DNA of 43,998 nucleotides, from the NCBI GenBank assembly GCA_020634755.1, contig JACKBC010000055.1:1-43998 (forward strand), written 5' to 3'. Numbering within the stretch: position 1 is the first letter of the stretch; each line of letters starts with the position of its first letter. The notes beneath the pieces were generated by a model that was not told the origin of the DNA, did not search any database, and saw only the letters and a list, made by a program, of their open reading frames with translations. Made by a program: the position numbers and the translations under genes. This document shows, in pieces, positions 1 through 8,714 of the stretch. The stretch is from Caldilineaceae bacterium (GTDB lineage Bacteria; Chloroflexota; Anaerolineae; Caldilineales; Caldilineaceae).

Positions 1-1
1 G

Positions 2-105
2 GTTGCTCTGTAACCACTTCGTGAACGACTGAGCTCACGCCGAAGTCTTGTCGAAGCCCCCTACGCCTTAGCGCTTTGCCGCTCGTAAAACGGTTGCAGA
101 GCAAC
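2..105. repeat. Imperfect inverted repeat, possible remnant element
   Basis: Arms GTTGCTCTGTAACC (2-15) and GGTTGCAGAGCAAC (92-105) are inverted copies matching at 13 of 14 positions, enclosing about 76 bp with no coding potential. It could be a large hairpin at the 3' end of a gene lying left of the window or a small mobile-element remnant. Nothing else coding is visible in 1-526. Confidence 0.35.
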
Positions 106-250
106 ACCACTTCCTGCGCGGAAAAGCTCGGGCTACGGCTGGATAGTCACAATCTCTATTACGCGATTGGCTAAAACGTAAACCGAATTGCCCCTCCGGC
201 TGAGGCATCAGCGGGCGGGGGTGACTTTTCCATTCAAAGCAAAGTATTAT

Positions 251-284
251 GTAAGTCTAATGTAACCTTTATCCACAGACTTAC
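251..284. repeat. Short inverted repeat GTAAGTCT/AGACTTAC
   Basis: Perfect 8-bp arms (251-258 and 277-284) with an 18-nt spacer in the leader region of the S41 protease gene. The arm sequence resembles the ends of the family A repeat found elsewhere in the window, but no full element is present. It may be an operator or a decayed repeat. Confidence 0.3.
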
Positions 285-303
285 AATATATAATCGGTAC
301 ACC

Positions 304-369
304 GCAACGGTGCTGGCGCTTCAGGCATGGGTCTCGATTCAGGAATCCGGCCCAGCCTTGTGCCGTTGC
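304..369 (-). repeat. Family B 66-bp repeat, copy 1 (reverse orientation)
   Basis: Read on the minus strand this 66-bp segment begins GCAACGGC and ends CCGTTGC, so the ends pair over 7 bp. It keeps CGGATTC at positions 21-27 and AGACC at 36-40, exactly where copies at 2078-2143 and 28417-28482 have them. It lies about 160 bp upstream of the S41 protease start. It is non-coding. The conserved blocks at fixed spacing in diverged sequence suggest a structured RNA or a small palindromic element. Confidence 0.6.
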
Positions 370-475
370 GATTTCGCGATTTTAGCCGAGGATTCTATCC
401 TGCCGTCCTATGTTCGCTGCCAAATCGAAATGCGCCCGATACTGGAAATTACTGGAGAATTATGGCAAAACCGTG

Positions 476-516
476 TACAATAGAGATTCGTACGTGACAT
501 GCAAAGATGACAAGGA
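476..516 (+). promoter_or_regulatory. Possible -10 box and ribosome binding site of the S41 protease gene
   Basis: TACAAT at 476-481 resembles a sigma-70 -10 box; no convincing -35 box stands at 17 nt. AAGGA at 512-516 lies 10 nt before the ATG at 527 and supports that start. The promoter part is weak. Confidence 0.3.
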
Positions 517-526
517 ATAACTGCAC

Positions 527-1807
527 ATGAATAGTTTTGGTCGCTGGGCCGTTATCACCGTTCTGCTGGTAGGGCTCACACTGGGTTCTTTTTTTGCGGG
601 AGCCTTTGTGGGCGCGCCGCTCATGGCGCAAGCCCAATCGAGCCTGTTTCAGCCAAAGGAGTTTGATGTCTTTTGGCAAGCGTGGAATTTGGTGCAAGAG
701 AATTTTGTAGACCGCGAAGCGTTGAATACTACCAACATGACCTATGGCGCCATCCAGGGGATGCTCAACTCGCTGGGTGATGAAGGCCACACGGCATTTT
801 TAACACCGGAGCAGCTCAAGCAGAAAAATAGCGACATTTCGGGCAAATATAGCGGTATCGGCGCCCGCATTGGCGTGAAAGATACGCTGCCCATGATCGT
901 TGCACCGTTTGATGGCTCGCCGGCAGACAAGGCGGGGGTCAAAGCCGGTGATATTATTATGAAGGTGGATGACGTTGACACATCCGGCATGCCGCTGGAT
1001 GAAGTGATCAACATGATTCGGGGCGAGGAGGGCACCGATGTAATGCTCACCATTCTGCGCGTCGATCAGGATGAAGCGGTGACGTTGGAAATCAATATCA
1101 CGCGCGGTGAAATCGAAATTCCCGCTGCGTCTTGGACCATGGTGCCGGGGACCGATGTGGCCTTGCTGCGTTTGAGCCAATTTAGCGCCAATGCTACCGA
1201 CAGCGTGCAAGAGGCCGTCAAAGAGGCCAAGACCGCCGGCGCCGATGCCATGATTTTGGATATTCGCAATAATCCTGGCGGTCTGCTGGAGCAGGCCATC
1301 AACGTTTCCAGCCAATTTCTAAAGAGTGGCAACGTGTTGCAAGAAGAGGATGCCCAGGGCAACCGTCGTGAATTCAAAGTGCGCAGCGGCGGCGTGGCCA
1401 CCGATATACCGCTGGTTGTGCTGATCAATGAGGGCTCGGCTAGCTCGGCTGAGATCCTGGCTGGCGCCTTGCAGGATCAGAAGCGCGCCAAGCTGATTGG
1501 TGAGACTACTTTTGGCACGGGCACCGTACTGCAACCCTATCAGCTCAAGGATGGCTCGGCCATTATGTTGGGGACCAAGCAATGGCTCACCGCCAATGGC
1601 CGTTTGATTCGCAAGCATGGCATTGAGCCCGACATCTCCCTTGACCTGCCCATTGAGGCCGATCTGTTGACTCCCGCCGAGATTAAGGAGCTGACTTTGG
1701 ATGATGTGTTGGCCAGCGAAGATAAACAGCTCATTCAAGCGCTAGAAGAGTTGAATGCCATTCCGCCACAGCCAGAAGCTGAAACCGAAACGGAACCATC
1801 CAACTAA
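527..1807 (+). CDS. S41 family carboxy-terminal processing protease, exported/membrane-anchored
   Basis: The 426-residue product has an N-terminal hydrophobic segment (about 8-30) that should act as signal or anchor, then a tail-specific protease architecture: an N-terminal helical part, a PDZ domain (about 105-190, with GSPADKAGVKAGDII) and the S41 core (about 205-375). The nucleophile motif GSASSAEI places the serine at 306. In E. coli Tsp the general-base lysine lies 25 residues later; here that position is Thr331 in FGTGTVLQ instead of the usual FGKGSVQ, and the following Gln is shifted by one. The classic Ser-Lys dyad is therefore not visible. Known family members cut proteins near their C termini in the cell envelope. 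Activity here is uncertain: either another base is used or the protein is a pseudoprotease. It is monocistronic, followed by repeat DNA and a terminator. Confidence 0.88.
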   Translation: MNSFGRWAVITVLLVGLTLGSFFAGAFVGAPLMAQAQSSLFQPKEFDVFWQAWNLVQENFVDREALNTTNMTYGAIQGMLNSLGDEGHTAFLTPEQLKQKNSDISGKYSGIGARIGVKDTLPMIVAPFDGSPADKAGVKAGDIIMKVDDVDTSGMPLDEVINMIRGEEGTDVMLTILRVDQDEAVTLEINITRGEIEIPAASWTMVPGTDVALLRLSQFSANATDSVQEAVKEAKTAGADAMILDIRNNPGGLLEQAINVSSQFLKSGNVLQEEDAQGNRREFKVRSGGVATDIPLVVLINEGSASSAEILAGALQDQKRAKLIGETTFGTGTVLQPYQLKDGSAIMLGTKQWLTANGRLIRKHGIEPDISLDLPIEADLLTPAEIKELTLDDVLASEDKQLIQALEELNAIPPQPEAETETEPSN

Positions 1808-1811
1808 ACAC

Positions 1812-1891
1812 GACTTACGCAGCCCCCGCGGATCGCCAGAAGAAGAGATGCTCTTTTCCAAGGCGATGCTTACTTTAGGCTTGCGTAAGTC
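1812..1891. repeat. Family A palindromic element, copy 1
   Basis: Eighty bp running from GACTTACGCAG to CTTGCGTAAGTC (inverted ends, about 10-11 bp). An inner imperfect hairpin pairs ATCGCC...AGAAGAG with CTCTTTT...GGCGAT. It begins four bases after the S41 stop codon. It has no coding capacity and no obvious target duplication. Related copies lie at 1987-2062, 23106-23184, 36781-36866 and 38433-38521. Confidence 0.65.
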
Positions 1892-1928
1892 CTATAAAAT
1901 AGTAGCGCATCAAGCAAAATTGAGGCGA

Positions 1929-1970
1929 AACCAGGGAGTGGGTAGTTTTTATCCGCTCCCTGGTTTATTT
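1929..1970 (+). terminator. Strong hairpin terminator after the S41 protease gene
   Basis: AACCAGGGAGTGGGT (1929-1943) pairs with ATCCGCTCCCTGGTT (1951-1965), a 15-bp stem including two G-T wobbles with a 7-nt loop, followed by TTATTTAT. This fits a Rho-independent terminator for the upstream + strand gene. Confidence 0.7.
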
Positions 1971-1986
1971 ATACTCAGTAACTTAT

Positions 1987-2062
1987 GTTACGCAAGCCTG
2001 GAGGAAAGCCGGATCCCCGACGTTCCTGTTTCTCTCTGACAGACTGGCTGCCGCTGCGTAAC
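1987..2062. repeat. Family A palindromic element, copy 2 (variant ends)
   Basis: The ends read GTTACGCAAGC and GCTGCGTAAC and are inverted; the similarity extends outward to 1981 and 2068 (ACTTATGTTACGCA against TGCGTAACGTGAGT). It differs from the other copies in having GTTACGCA where they have CTTACGCA. It is non-coding and lies between the terminator and the family B copy upstream of pepT. Confidence 0.5.
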
Positions 2063-2077
2063 GTGAGTCAGTAAATT

Positions 2078-2143
2078 GCAATCCCAAGAAATAGAGTCGG
2101 ATTCAACAGACTAGACCGACGCTTATCTCGTCAACACCCTTGC
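2078..2143 (+). repeat. Family B 66-bp repeat, copy 2
   Basis: The segment starts GCAA, ends TTGC and carries ATAGAGTCGGATTCA, AGACCGACGC and GTCAACACC at exactly the same spacing as the copy at 28417-28482. GTCGG and CCGAC within it could form a stem. It ends 43 nt before the pepT start codon, so if transcribed it would sit in the pepT leader. Confidence 0.65.
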
Positions 2144-2186
2144 GGTGTGCTATTACTAGCAATATATTGAAAGGGCTACATACGCT

Positions 2187-3428
2187 ATGAACGAGCAAAC
2201 CATGCTTGACTTGCGCAACCGTTTCCTGCGCTATGTGCAGGTAGATACCCAGAGTGAAGAAGCTTCACCCACGGCGCCCAGCACCGCCATTCAGCTTGAT
2301 TTGCAGCACGTGTTGCAGCAAGAGCTGGCCGACATGGGCGCCCAAGAGATCTTGCTGACCGACTATGGTTGTCTCTTTGCGACCATCCCGGCCACTGTAG
2401 AGCAGGATGTGCCCACGGTGGCGCTGCTGGCCCATGTGGATACAACTGCGGCGTTTAGCGGCTTTGGCGTCAAGCCGCTGCTGCACGAAAAGTATGACGG
2501 CGCGCCCATTGTGCTGCCCGATGATCCGTCCCAGGTGCTTTCACCCGCTGAATGGCCCTATCTTCAAAGTAAAATTGGCGATGATATTATTACCGCCAGC
2601 GGCAAAACGCTATTGGGCGCCGACGACAAAGCGGGTGTTTCCATTGCCATGACCATGGCTGCCGAACTGCTGGCTCATCCCGAAATTCCGCACGGCAAGG
2701 TGCGACTCTGTTTTACGGTGGATGAAGAAATTGGGCGCGGCGTCACGCATTTGCAGCTTGATGATTTACAGGCGGATGTGGCCTATACGCTTGATGGCGC
2801 CGATGCCGGTGAGATTATCTATGAAACGTTTTCTGCCGATAAAGCTGTGGTCAACATTACCGGCGTATCCACGCATCCGGGCGATGCCAAGGACAAGCTG
2901 GTGAATGCGCTGCATCTGGCCGCCAAGATCATCGCCGCGCTGCCGCAACATGCGCGCACGCCGGAAACTACATCTGACCGCCAGGGGTTTCTGCACGTTT
3001 ATCAAATGAGTGGCTCGGCCGCCGCCGCCGAACTACACTTTATCCTGCGCGATTTTGAGCTGGATGGGCTGGCCGCCCACGGCAAATTGCTGCAGTCGGT
3101 TTGCGCCGCCGTTCAAGCAAGCGAACCGCGCGCCAAAATCGAATGCACCATTACGCCCCAATATCGCAATATGCGCTACTGGCTGGAAAACGACATGCGG
3201 CCCGTGGACCTGGCCGTGCAGGCCATCCGCCAGTGTGGCCTTGCGCCCATTAGCACGCCCATCCGCGGCGGCACCGATGGTTCTGGCCTTACCCAAAAAG
3301 GCGTGCCCACCCCCAACCTCTTTACCGGCATGCAAAACATTCACGGCCCGCTCGAATGGGTCAGCGTACAGGACATGATGCTGGCCACAGAGGTCTGTAT
3401 AAAGCTGGTCCAACTGTGGGCGGCATAG
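2187..3428 (+). CDS. pepT: Peptidase T (tripeptide aminopeptidase), M20B family
   Basis: The 413-residue product has the length and motif order of PepT, a cytoplasmic di-zinc exopeptidase that removes the N-terminal residue of tripeptides. Visible motifs are LLAHVDTTAAFSG (first metal ligands HxD, about residues 81-93), LLGADDKAGVSIA (bridging Asp, about 142), FTVDEEIGRG (general base Glu and ligand, about 177-186), the lid-domain stretch HPGDAKDKLVNAL, and RGGTDGSGLTQKGVPTPNLFTG followed by NIHGPLEWV with the last His ligand. The start is supported by AAAGGG at 2170-2175. It runs convergent with the LysM gene whose stop lies only 9 bp beyond its own, so there is no room for a separate terminator. 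No signal peptide is visible, consistent with a peptide-salvage role. Confidence 0.93.
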   Translation: MNEQTMLDLRNRFLRYVQVDTQSEEASPTAPSTAIQLDLQHVLQQELADMGAQEILLTDYGCLFATIPATVEQDVPTVALLAHVDTTAAFSGFGVKPLLHEKYDGAPIVLPDDPSQVLSPAEWPYLQSKIGDDIITASGKTLLGADDKAGVSIAMTMAAELLAHPEIPHGKVRLCFTVDEEIGRGVTHLQLDDLQADVAYTLDGADAGEIIYETFSADKAVVNITGVSTHPGDAKDKLVNALHLAAKIIAALPQHARTPETTSDRQGFLHVYQMSGSAAAAELHFILRDFELDGLAAHGKLLQSVCAAVQASEPRAKIECTITPQYRNMRYWLENDMRPVDLAVQAIRQCGLAPISTPIRGGTDGSGLTQKGVPTPNLFTGMQNIHGPLEWVSVQDMMLATEVCIKLVQLWAA

Positions 3429-3437
3429 AATTCATCT

Positions 3438-5462
3438 TCATTCACACGTCGCTACCGCGGTGCAAACCTCCGGTTGGCCAGGCCAGCCGCACCATTCTCC
3501 GCTTGTGTTGGCGACTGTGTTGTGCCAGCAGCCTTGGAATTCGCTATTGTCCAAGTTGACCAGTTCAAAACGGAAGAAGCCGCGGTCGTTGGGCGCGGCG
3601 TAGTACGTGCCAGTGGCGCTATATACTTGATTGGCGCCAAATAGCTCAAAGCGGCCGTTGAGTGAGCCCTCGGCGTTGCCATTAAAATATGCGCCGCGAA
3701 TGGTGGCCCCTTCTTGCTCAAGTTTCACTTGCCCCTTCGCGCCATGATTGGTGCGCCAGACGCCGCTAAAGCCACAGCCGTCTGGCAATTTGCCGCTGCG
3801 TACGCCGCACCAGGGATAATTGCGCCCATTGGTGCTGTGCCAATAGCCTTCAAACTGCTCTCCATTGGCCGTCATGCGCAAGGTAAACGCGGTGCCCCGA
3901 TTGTTTGTGGCTGAAAGTGTGAGACCCGACACTGTGCCCGAGAAGAAGGTGACGCCGGTATCTCCATAGCGAACATAGTTGCCGGATACTTGGCTGCCAT
4001 TCTGATTGATCGTGAGTTCGGCAAAGTTGCTCTGCCAGTTGCCGCTAAATGAGTTGGCTGGCGGTCCATCTGGCGCGGTGGTAATGGGCTGGTTAATTTC
4101 CTTAATGCTCGGCTTGTTAACGCGCCATTGATTCCCTTCGACAACCAGCGTATAGGTGGTTTCATAGTGTAGGTCCACCAGCCTTTGGTTGACCCAGTCT
4201 GTGGTTGTGACCAGCGCAATTACTGTGGCGGTGCGTCCTTCTTGCCTGGTGACCGTTACGTCATGGACGGTAATGGCGCGGGTGTCGGCGTAGGCATTGC
4301 GAAAACCAGCGTATGTGGAACCGGATTTGCGGGCATTGGACCAATAGCCATGTGCTTCACGCAGGTCGTTGGTGGATAACCCGCGATGGATGGCGGCGTA
4401 GTAGTCCAGCACGGCGGCGGCCGGGTCGCCATACCCCACGTTATTTTCCAACACGGGAGACAGGAAGTAACGCGTTGGGCTGCCTTCGCTGGTCCAGCCC
4501 GCCAAGCCGCTTTGTGTGCGCACGTACCACCACACCCGATTGTCCTGACAGCGTGGGCCGCTAACGATAACAATGGTTTCGCCCCTGGCCGCTTCACCCA
4601 GAACCTGCCCTGCATTTCCCCATTGGGCGCGAATATATTTGGGGCTTGGGTTATCGGCCAGGACCAGCGCCTGCTGGCCCACAGTTAAGCGGCTTGGATA
4701 GGTATTGGGGCAGATGGAGTCACCCTCAGTGGGGGTGTTGCCGCCTGGCGGCGTTTCGCTCAACAATACCAAATGTCCGTTTTGCAGCGCATACTTTTGG
4801 ATGACCGGACGGCTAGCGCCCATGAGCGGATCATTGGGGCCTTTGGTGACCATATCAAGCACGATTGTTCCATCATTCTGAATGTGCAAAGAGTTGATCT
4901 GAATGCGGTCTTGCAGGTATTGGGCATCGGCCTCAATAAGGCCCGCCTGGGCGCCAATCATCACGTGCAGGCTATAGAAGCGGCCGGTGGTGTCGGCCGT
5001 CTGCTCCATCAAGATGGTGGCGGCGTCGGCCACACCATCGCCATTTACATCACCACTCGCCGAAGGACCCATGAGCGTCACTTCAACCTGACCGTTAGGG
5101 CCGGGCCGTTGCGCATGACCGTTGACAAGCGTAATGTAGCCCGCGTCGCTCACCAGCATGGAATAGGTGGCATTGGCCAACAGCGCGTCGATATCCGGCC
5201 CGCTAGCTGGCCGCCCGGGGATGTTAATGCGATCGCCAATATCAATATTATGGATGTTGACGATTTGCAGATTAGCTTGGCGCAGCGCGGGAAAGGTAAC
5301 GCCGCACTTGGCGGCAATCTTGGCCATTGTATCTCCGGCTTGCACAATGTATGGATTGGACGGACATTGTGCGCCTTGGGCGTATCCCACCTGTGACCAG
5401 AACACAATGGCCAAGCCGGTCAAGAGCATAGCGGTAATGAGATTAGTTGTGAGTTTTTGCAT
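3438..5462 (-). CDS. Secreted LysM-SH3 surface protein, paralogue 1
   Basis: I start at 5462 (MQKLTTNLITAML), which opens a typical signal peptide ending near GYAQG; the longer frame adds 38 residues without such a signal. The 674-residue product contains a LysM domain at about 37-83 (NPYIVQAGDTMAKIAAKCGV), which binds peptidoglycan-type glycans; a calcium-loop-like DVNGDGVAD near 138-146; an SH3-type segment around WWYVRTQSGLAGWTSEG; an NTF2-like stretch (LDYYAAIHRGLSTNDLREA); and two beta-rich repeats at the C terminus (NGSQVSGNY, EGATIRGAYF) with WCGVRSG/WCGWPGQ cysteine motifs. It is closely related to the protein at 16801-18795, with near-identical DNA across the LysM region. The function is probably cell-wall-bound; no catalytic domain is recognised. 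Confidence 0.8.
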   Translation of the reverse strand: MQKLTTNLITAMLLTGLAIVFWSQVGYAQGAQCPSNPYIVQAGDTMAKIAAKCGVTFPALRQANLQIVNIHNIDIGDRINIPGRPASGPDIDALLANATYSMLVSDAGYITLVNGHAQRPGPNGQVEVTLMGPSASGDVNGDGVADAATILMEQTADTTGRFYSLHVMIGAQAGLIEADAQYLQDRIQINSLHIQNDGTIVLDMVTKGPNDPLMGASRPVIQKYALQNGHLVLLSETPPGGNTPTEGDSICPNTYPSRLTVGQQALVLADNPSPKYIRAQWGNAGQVLGEAARGETIVIVSGPRCQDNRVWWYVRTQSGLAGWTSEGSPTRYFLSPVLENNVGYGDPAAAVLDYYAAIHRGLSTNDLREAHGYWSNARKSGSTYAGFRNAYADTRAITVHDVTVTRQEGRTATVIALVTTTDWVNQRLVDLHYETTYTLVVEGNQWRVNKPSIKEINQPITTAPDGPPANSFSGNWQSNFAELTINQNGSQVSGNYVRYGDTGVTFFSGTVSGLTLSATNNRGTAFTLRMTANGEQFEGYWHSTNGRNYPWCGVRSGKLPDGCGFSGVWRTNHGAKGQVKLEQEGATIRGAYFNGNAEGSLNGRFELFGANQVYSATGTYYAAPNDRGFFRFELVNLDNSEFQGCWHNTVANTSGEWCGWPGQPEVCTAVATCE

Positions 5463-5607
5463 TGGTTTGATCTCGCTTTCAACGTTCCCACATGGTCCAA
5501 GCAACTTGGGCGCAAATATATGTAATCCGTTCAATTCAATGGCCGCGATGCGTCTTGCATAACGACCCTCATACAAACCCTATTTGCGAAAGCCAATTGC
5601 GATGATG

Positions 5608-7071
5608 CTATTCATCTGTTGTGGTCACGGCATTATAGCCAGTGGCCCAATGGGGTTCGGCATTGCTTTTGGTCAGGATAAGTGCGCTCATGGGGGCGCT
5701 GCCTTGAATGAGCGCCGCGCCAATCCACGATACTGGCTCATCGTGAGCTAAATAAGCCTCGATATTCACGCTTTGGCTCTCTAGCGGCGCAAGCTCTGGC
5801 AGCGTAATCGTAATAGGCTCCGGCGCCGGTTCGTCTGGCCCAGCTTGTGCATAGAGCGACAGGGTAGCCACTGCGGATGTTTCGGATAGATTTTGTAGAT
5901 ACACCACCGACTCTACGCTTTCTGAGACTGTGACCCGCGGTAGAAAGAGTTCTGTGCTTCCCTGGTCTATGGCCATGCCATTATAAGCCGCGCCTTGACC
6001 ATCAATAAAGTTGAGAAATTGAGCTGTAACCAGAAGCGGGCTCTCGGCTTGAACTTCGACCGTCTGATCGCTGGTAAAGCTTTCTGGAAAGTCCAGAGTG
6101 GTCAAATGTAGGCTGCCCATCGCTGGCACTCTGTAGGATGTGGGCGATGAACTGGCGCCATAGGACACGGTGATCGTGGCCTCCTGCTCTTCCACATTGA
6201 CCACGGTGAGGGTGGAGTAATGATTAAGCGGATCTGGTGTCTGGCTGCTGCTGACCAGGGCCGGCACAAACCAATGGGTGCTGCTCTGGGGAGGCGCACT
6301 GTTGGCCGTGCATAAGTTGTGGCGACAGCTAACGGTTGAAGTTGCCACCGAATTTGCGGCGCGGATGTGAGCCGTAAGTGGTCCGTTTTCAACTCTATCT
6401 ACTGGAGCCAATAGCTCATGAATGGTAAGTGGCTGCATCCCATATTGGGCTAATTCATAGGTCTCTGTAGTCAGCACATTGCCCGCCTGATCAAGCAGCG
6501 TCAGCTCAAATGAATTTGGGCCCCCGGCGGCATTTTGTACATAGAGGGACGCACTGGGCGCTACGGTATCAATGTATAAATCTGGCACAAAGAGATCCGT
6601 GGCCGCCTCATTATGACTAATGCCTTGATAGATATTGTGCTTGATTTCAGTGGACTCGGTCAGCGCCAGCGTAATGGCCAAATCGCTAATCGCCACAATG
6701 GACCGGTTTGCCGAAGCAATTATGCTGCCATTGCCCGGACAGCCGTTAAATGCCGCTTTTGATGAGGCGTAGATACTCTCACCGCGGTCAAAGAGGAGCG
6801 GCGGAATTTGGCAGGCAATATTGTTTTGCGCATCTATAAAGCTGAGCGAGACGTAGGTGTCGTTTGCCGCGGCTTGATAGTATACGTCCGAATCAGTCAG
6901 CACTGCTTGTGCGGCTGGGCGGGTTGGAAAATTGGCCGCAGTCGGCGGAGTGGTGACAAAATTACCTGCCGACCTACTCTCTCCCTGTTCCGCAGCGGGC
7001 AGTAAGGTTAACGTGCAGCCGGTTATTACGGGCAACATTATGGTCAATATGAGAAGACGCAGCCACTTCAT
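5608..7071 (-). CDS. Lipoprotein of unknown function with beta-rich repeats
   Basis: The start at 7071 gives MKWLRLLILTIMLPVITGC, a lipoprotein signal with lipobox ITGC and acylated Cys19; GAAAGG lies about 8 nt upstream. The longer frame adds 35 residues read from repeat-like DNA (it contains LRACVSP, which the repeat also encodes in front of the MFS gene). The 487-residue mature part is rich in Ser, Thr and aliphatic residues with recurring beta-type stretches (AQYGMQPLTIHELLAP, MGSLHLTTLDFP, LAPLESQSVNIEAYLAHDE). These resemble surface beta-sandwich or putative host/cell-contact domains, but no family is recognised. It precedes the LysM gene by 145 bp on the same strand and may share its transcript. 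Confidence 0.7.
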   Translation of the reverse strand: MKWLRLLILTIMLPVITGCTLTLLPAAEQGESRSAGNFVTTPPTAANFPTRPAAQAVLTDSDVYYQAAANDTYVSLSFIDAQNNIACQIPPLLFDRGESIYASSKAAFNGCPGNGSIIASANRSIVAISDLAITLALTESTEIKHNIYQGISHNEAATDLFVPDLYIDTVAPSASLYVQNAAGGPNSFELTLLDQAGNVLTTETYELAQYGMQPLTIHELLAPVDRVENGPLTAHIRAANSVATSTVSCRHNLCTANSAPPQSSTHWFVPALVSSSQTPDPLNHYSTLTVVNVEEQEATITVSYGASSSPTSYRVPAMGSLHLTTLDFPESFTSDQTVEVQAESPLLVTAQFLNFIDGQGAAYNGMAIDQGSTELFLPRVTVSESVESVVYLQNLSETSAVATLSLYAQAGPDEPAPEPITITLPELAPLESQSVNIEAYLAHDEPVSWIGAALIQGSAPMSALILTKSNAEPHWATGYNAVTTTDE

Positions 7072-7126
7072 ACAGATGCCTTTCAGAATTACTTGTCTAT
7101 CAGAATTACTGATAGGACGATGTGCA

Positions 7127-7140
7127 GGACTCACGCAAGC
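7127..7140. repeat. Half copy of a family A repeat end
   Basis: GGACTCACGCAAGC matches the family A left end GGACTTACGCAAGC at 13 of 14 positions. No inverted partner is evident within about 100 bp, so it is a truncated or decayed copy. It lies upstream of the lipoprotein start and creates a false N-terminal extension if the longest frame is used. Confidence 0.4.
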
Positions 7141-7314
7141 CCTCAACAAGCTTGCTTGGTACGCCCGCATGCTCATCCTCTGTTAGAACTGTTAAAAAAC
7201 GTGAATGCATATAGTCTATGGCTCTTGACCTACCCGCAACCTAGCCCAGGCCTAAACGCTTCCTATCTCAGAGATAATTTGGGTTTCATGGCATGCTGAT
7301 AGAGGCGAAAAGTA

Positions 7315-8619
7315 TTAGCGGTTTGGCGCGATTGGTAAGTAAAGCGTGGGCGTCTGTTTTGGTGAGACCATCCACTGAAACTGTACACTGTCGCTCAATT
7401 CGCCATCACTGACCACAATTTTTGCCGTATACTTTCCCTCCGCCTGGTCGGTTACCGTTCCTGTGATCAAGCCAGATTTGCTATCCATGGTGAGCGCGGG
7501 CGGCAAGCCTTCGGCGCTGTAAGTAAGCTGCGCTTGTTCGGTGTCGGGGTCACTGGCCGAAATTAGCAGCGTCACCTCTTCGCCTACACTGTTGCTCTGA
7601 TTGCCGGGTGCGATCAAAATCACCGGCGCATCATTGACCGCGCGCACCGTCATGTTGACCGTGGCGGTAACTGCGCCACCGCGTTCATCGCTGGCCGTAT
7701 AGGTGAAGCTGTCGCTCCCATTGAAGTCGGTCTGCGGCAGATAGGTAATGGTCTGGTCGGCATTGATTGTGGCGACCCCGTGCCGAGGCTGCGTGATCTG
7801 GCTAACGAGTAGGGCGTCTCCGTCGGGATCGCTGTCGTTTTGCAACACATCGATAGTAGCTGAACTGTCTTCATTGGTGGTGGCGCTGTCGTTGCCAACG
7901 CTGGGCGCGCGGTTGTCTGGATCCGGTATGGGCGTCGCCGTGGGTGACGGAACCGGCGTGGGGGATGCCGTGGCCGTTGGCGTGGGCTCGGGCGTAAAAT
8001 CTGCCTTGGGCAAGATGAGCAGCGTAGCCGGAATCGCCTGGCCGGGCACGCTCTTACCGGTGGAGTCGCTGAAGCTAATGGCCGGCTGCTGGGAAAATTC
8101 GATGGGGGTTGATTCACCGGCGGCAGAACCGGGCTGACAAATAGCTCGCAATTGGATGCGGATGAGGTCGTCACTGTCCGAAATTGTGGCCAGCGGTGGA
8201 ATGTAGTCGGCCAAAATAATATCAATTTCGCCATCGGTATCTTGTGCATCATAGGAGACCGATGGGAAAAATTGGGGGGATGTGCCAAAGGAGATAGCAT
8301 CCGGCACACCGTCGCCATCTGCATCTGCATCGTCAAACGCAAGACAGTTCTGGTCAAAATCAATGGAGAGTCCAATACCGGAAATTTCATGGCTATTGCT
8401 GCGAAAGATCAAGGGGATTTCAACGGTTTCTCCCGCATTGACTTGCAATCCCTCGGTGACCGCCAGCGAAGGACCCTCAGCGTCAGTAGACGATGCATAG
8501 GTTGACGCCGCATAGGTTGACGCCGCAGAAAAAAACGGGCCATTGGCCCAGCTGATGTAGAGCATAGCTGCTATGGTGAGGACGAGGACAGCGAAACGGG
8601 CGCGGCTGAAAGAGGGCAT
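7315..8619 (-). CDS. Secreted cohesin-like / cadherin-like / Ig-like protein
   Basis: The 434-residue product starts at 8619 behind AAGGAG at good spacing. It has a signal peptide (about 1-33), then a cohesin-like beta domain (about 50-190; FDDADADGDGVPDA matches the calcium-loop-like insert of the two larger neighbours), a Pro-Thr linker (about 208-240, TPTATASPTPVPSPTATPIP), a tandem cadherin-like domain (VLQNDSDPDGD...DSFTYTASDERGG, about 245-325) and a putative Ig domain (SDPDTEQAQLTYSAEGLPPAL, about 330-420). It ends TLYLPIAPNR, a variant of the LPL tail shared with three other proteins here. A perfect 15-bp tandem duplication at 8495-8524 duplicates ASTYA after the signal peptide. It is probably a structural or adhesive cell-surface protein; no enzyme motif is seen. 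Confidence 0.78.
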   Translation of the reverse strand: MPSFSRARFAVLVLTIAAMLYISWANGPFFSAASTYAASTYASSTDAEGPSLAVTEGLQVNAGETVEIPLIFRSNSHEISGIGLSIDFDQNCLAFDDADADGDGVPDAISFGTSPQFFPSVSYDAQDTDGEIDIILADYIPPLATISDSDDLIRIQLRAICQPGSAAGESTPIEFSQQPAISFSDSTGKSVPGQAIPATLLILPKADFTPEPTPTATASPTPVPSPTATPIPDPDNRAPSVGNDSATTNEDSSATIDVLQNDSDPDGDALLVSQITQPRHGVATINADQTITYLPQTDFNGSDSFTYTASDERGGAVTATVNMTVRAVNDAPVILIAPGNQSNSVGEEVTLLISASDPDTEQAQLTYSAEGLPPALTMDSKSGLITGTVTDQAEGKYTAKIVVSDGELSDSVQFQWMVSPKQTPTLYLPIAPNR

Positions 8620-8640
8620 AATTTCTCCTTGAACGAGTAA

Positions 8641-8676
8641 CGAGGGGGCCGCTGTAGTTAAACGGCGGCCCCCTCG
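8641..8676 (-). terminator. Perfect 12-bp hairpin between two surface-protein genes
   Basis: CGAGGGGGCCGC (8641-8652) pairs perfectly with GCGGCCCCCTCG (8665-8676). It begins 39 nt past the stop of the 8715-12791 gene on the minus strand. It has no T tract, so it may be a terminator that needs Rho or simply an RNA-stabilising stem. Confidence 0.5.
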
Positions 8677-8714
8677 AAAGAGTTCACTTCAAATGCATCG
8701 TGCTTGACGCCATG

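Noticed and set aside
304..369. Known riboswitch (c-di-GMP, cobalamin, SAM, ZTP) in the family B segment
   Set aside because: I compared remembered consensus cores of these classes and found no convincing match; AGACC/GACGCC only loosely resembles a B12 box and the rest does not fit.
1755..2039. 94-codon + strand frame overlapping the end of the S41 gene
   Set aside because: It mostly translates a family A element and a terminator hairpin, and no start signal is present.
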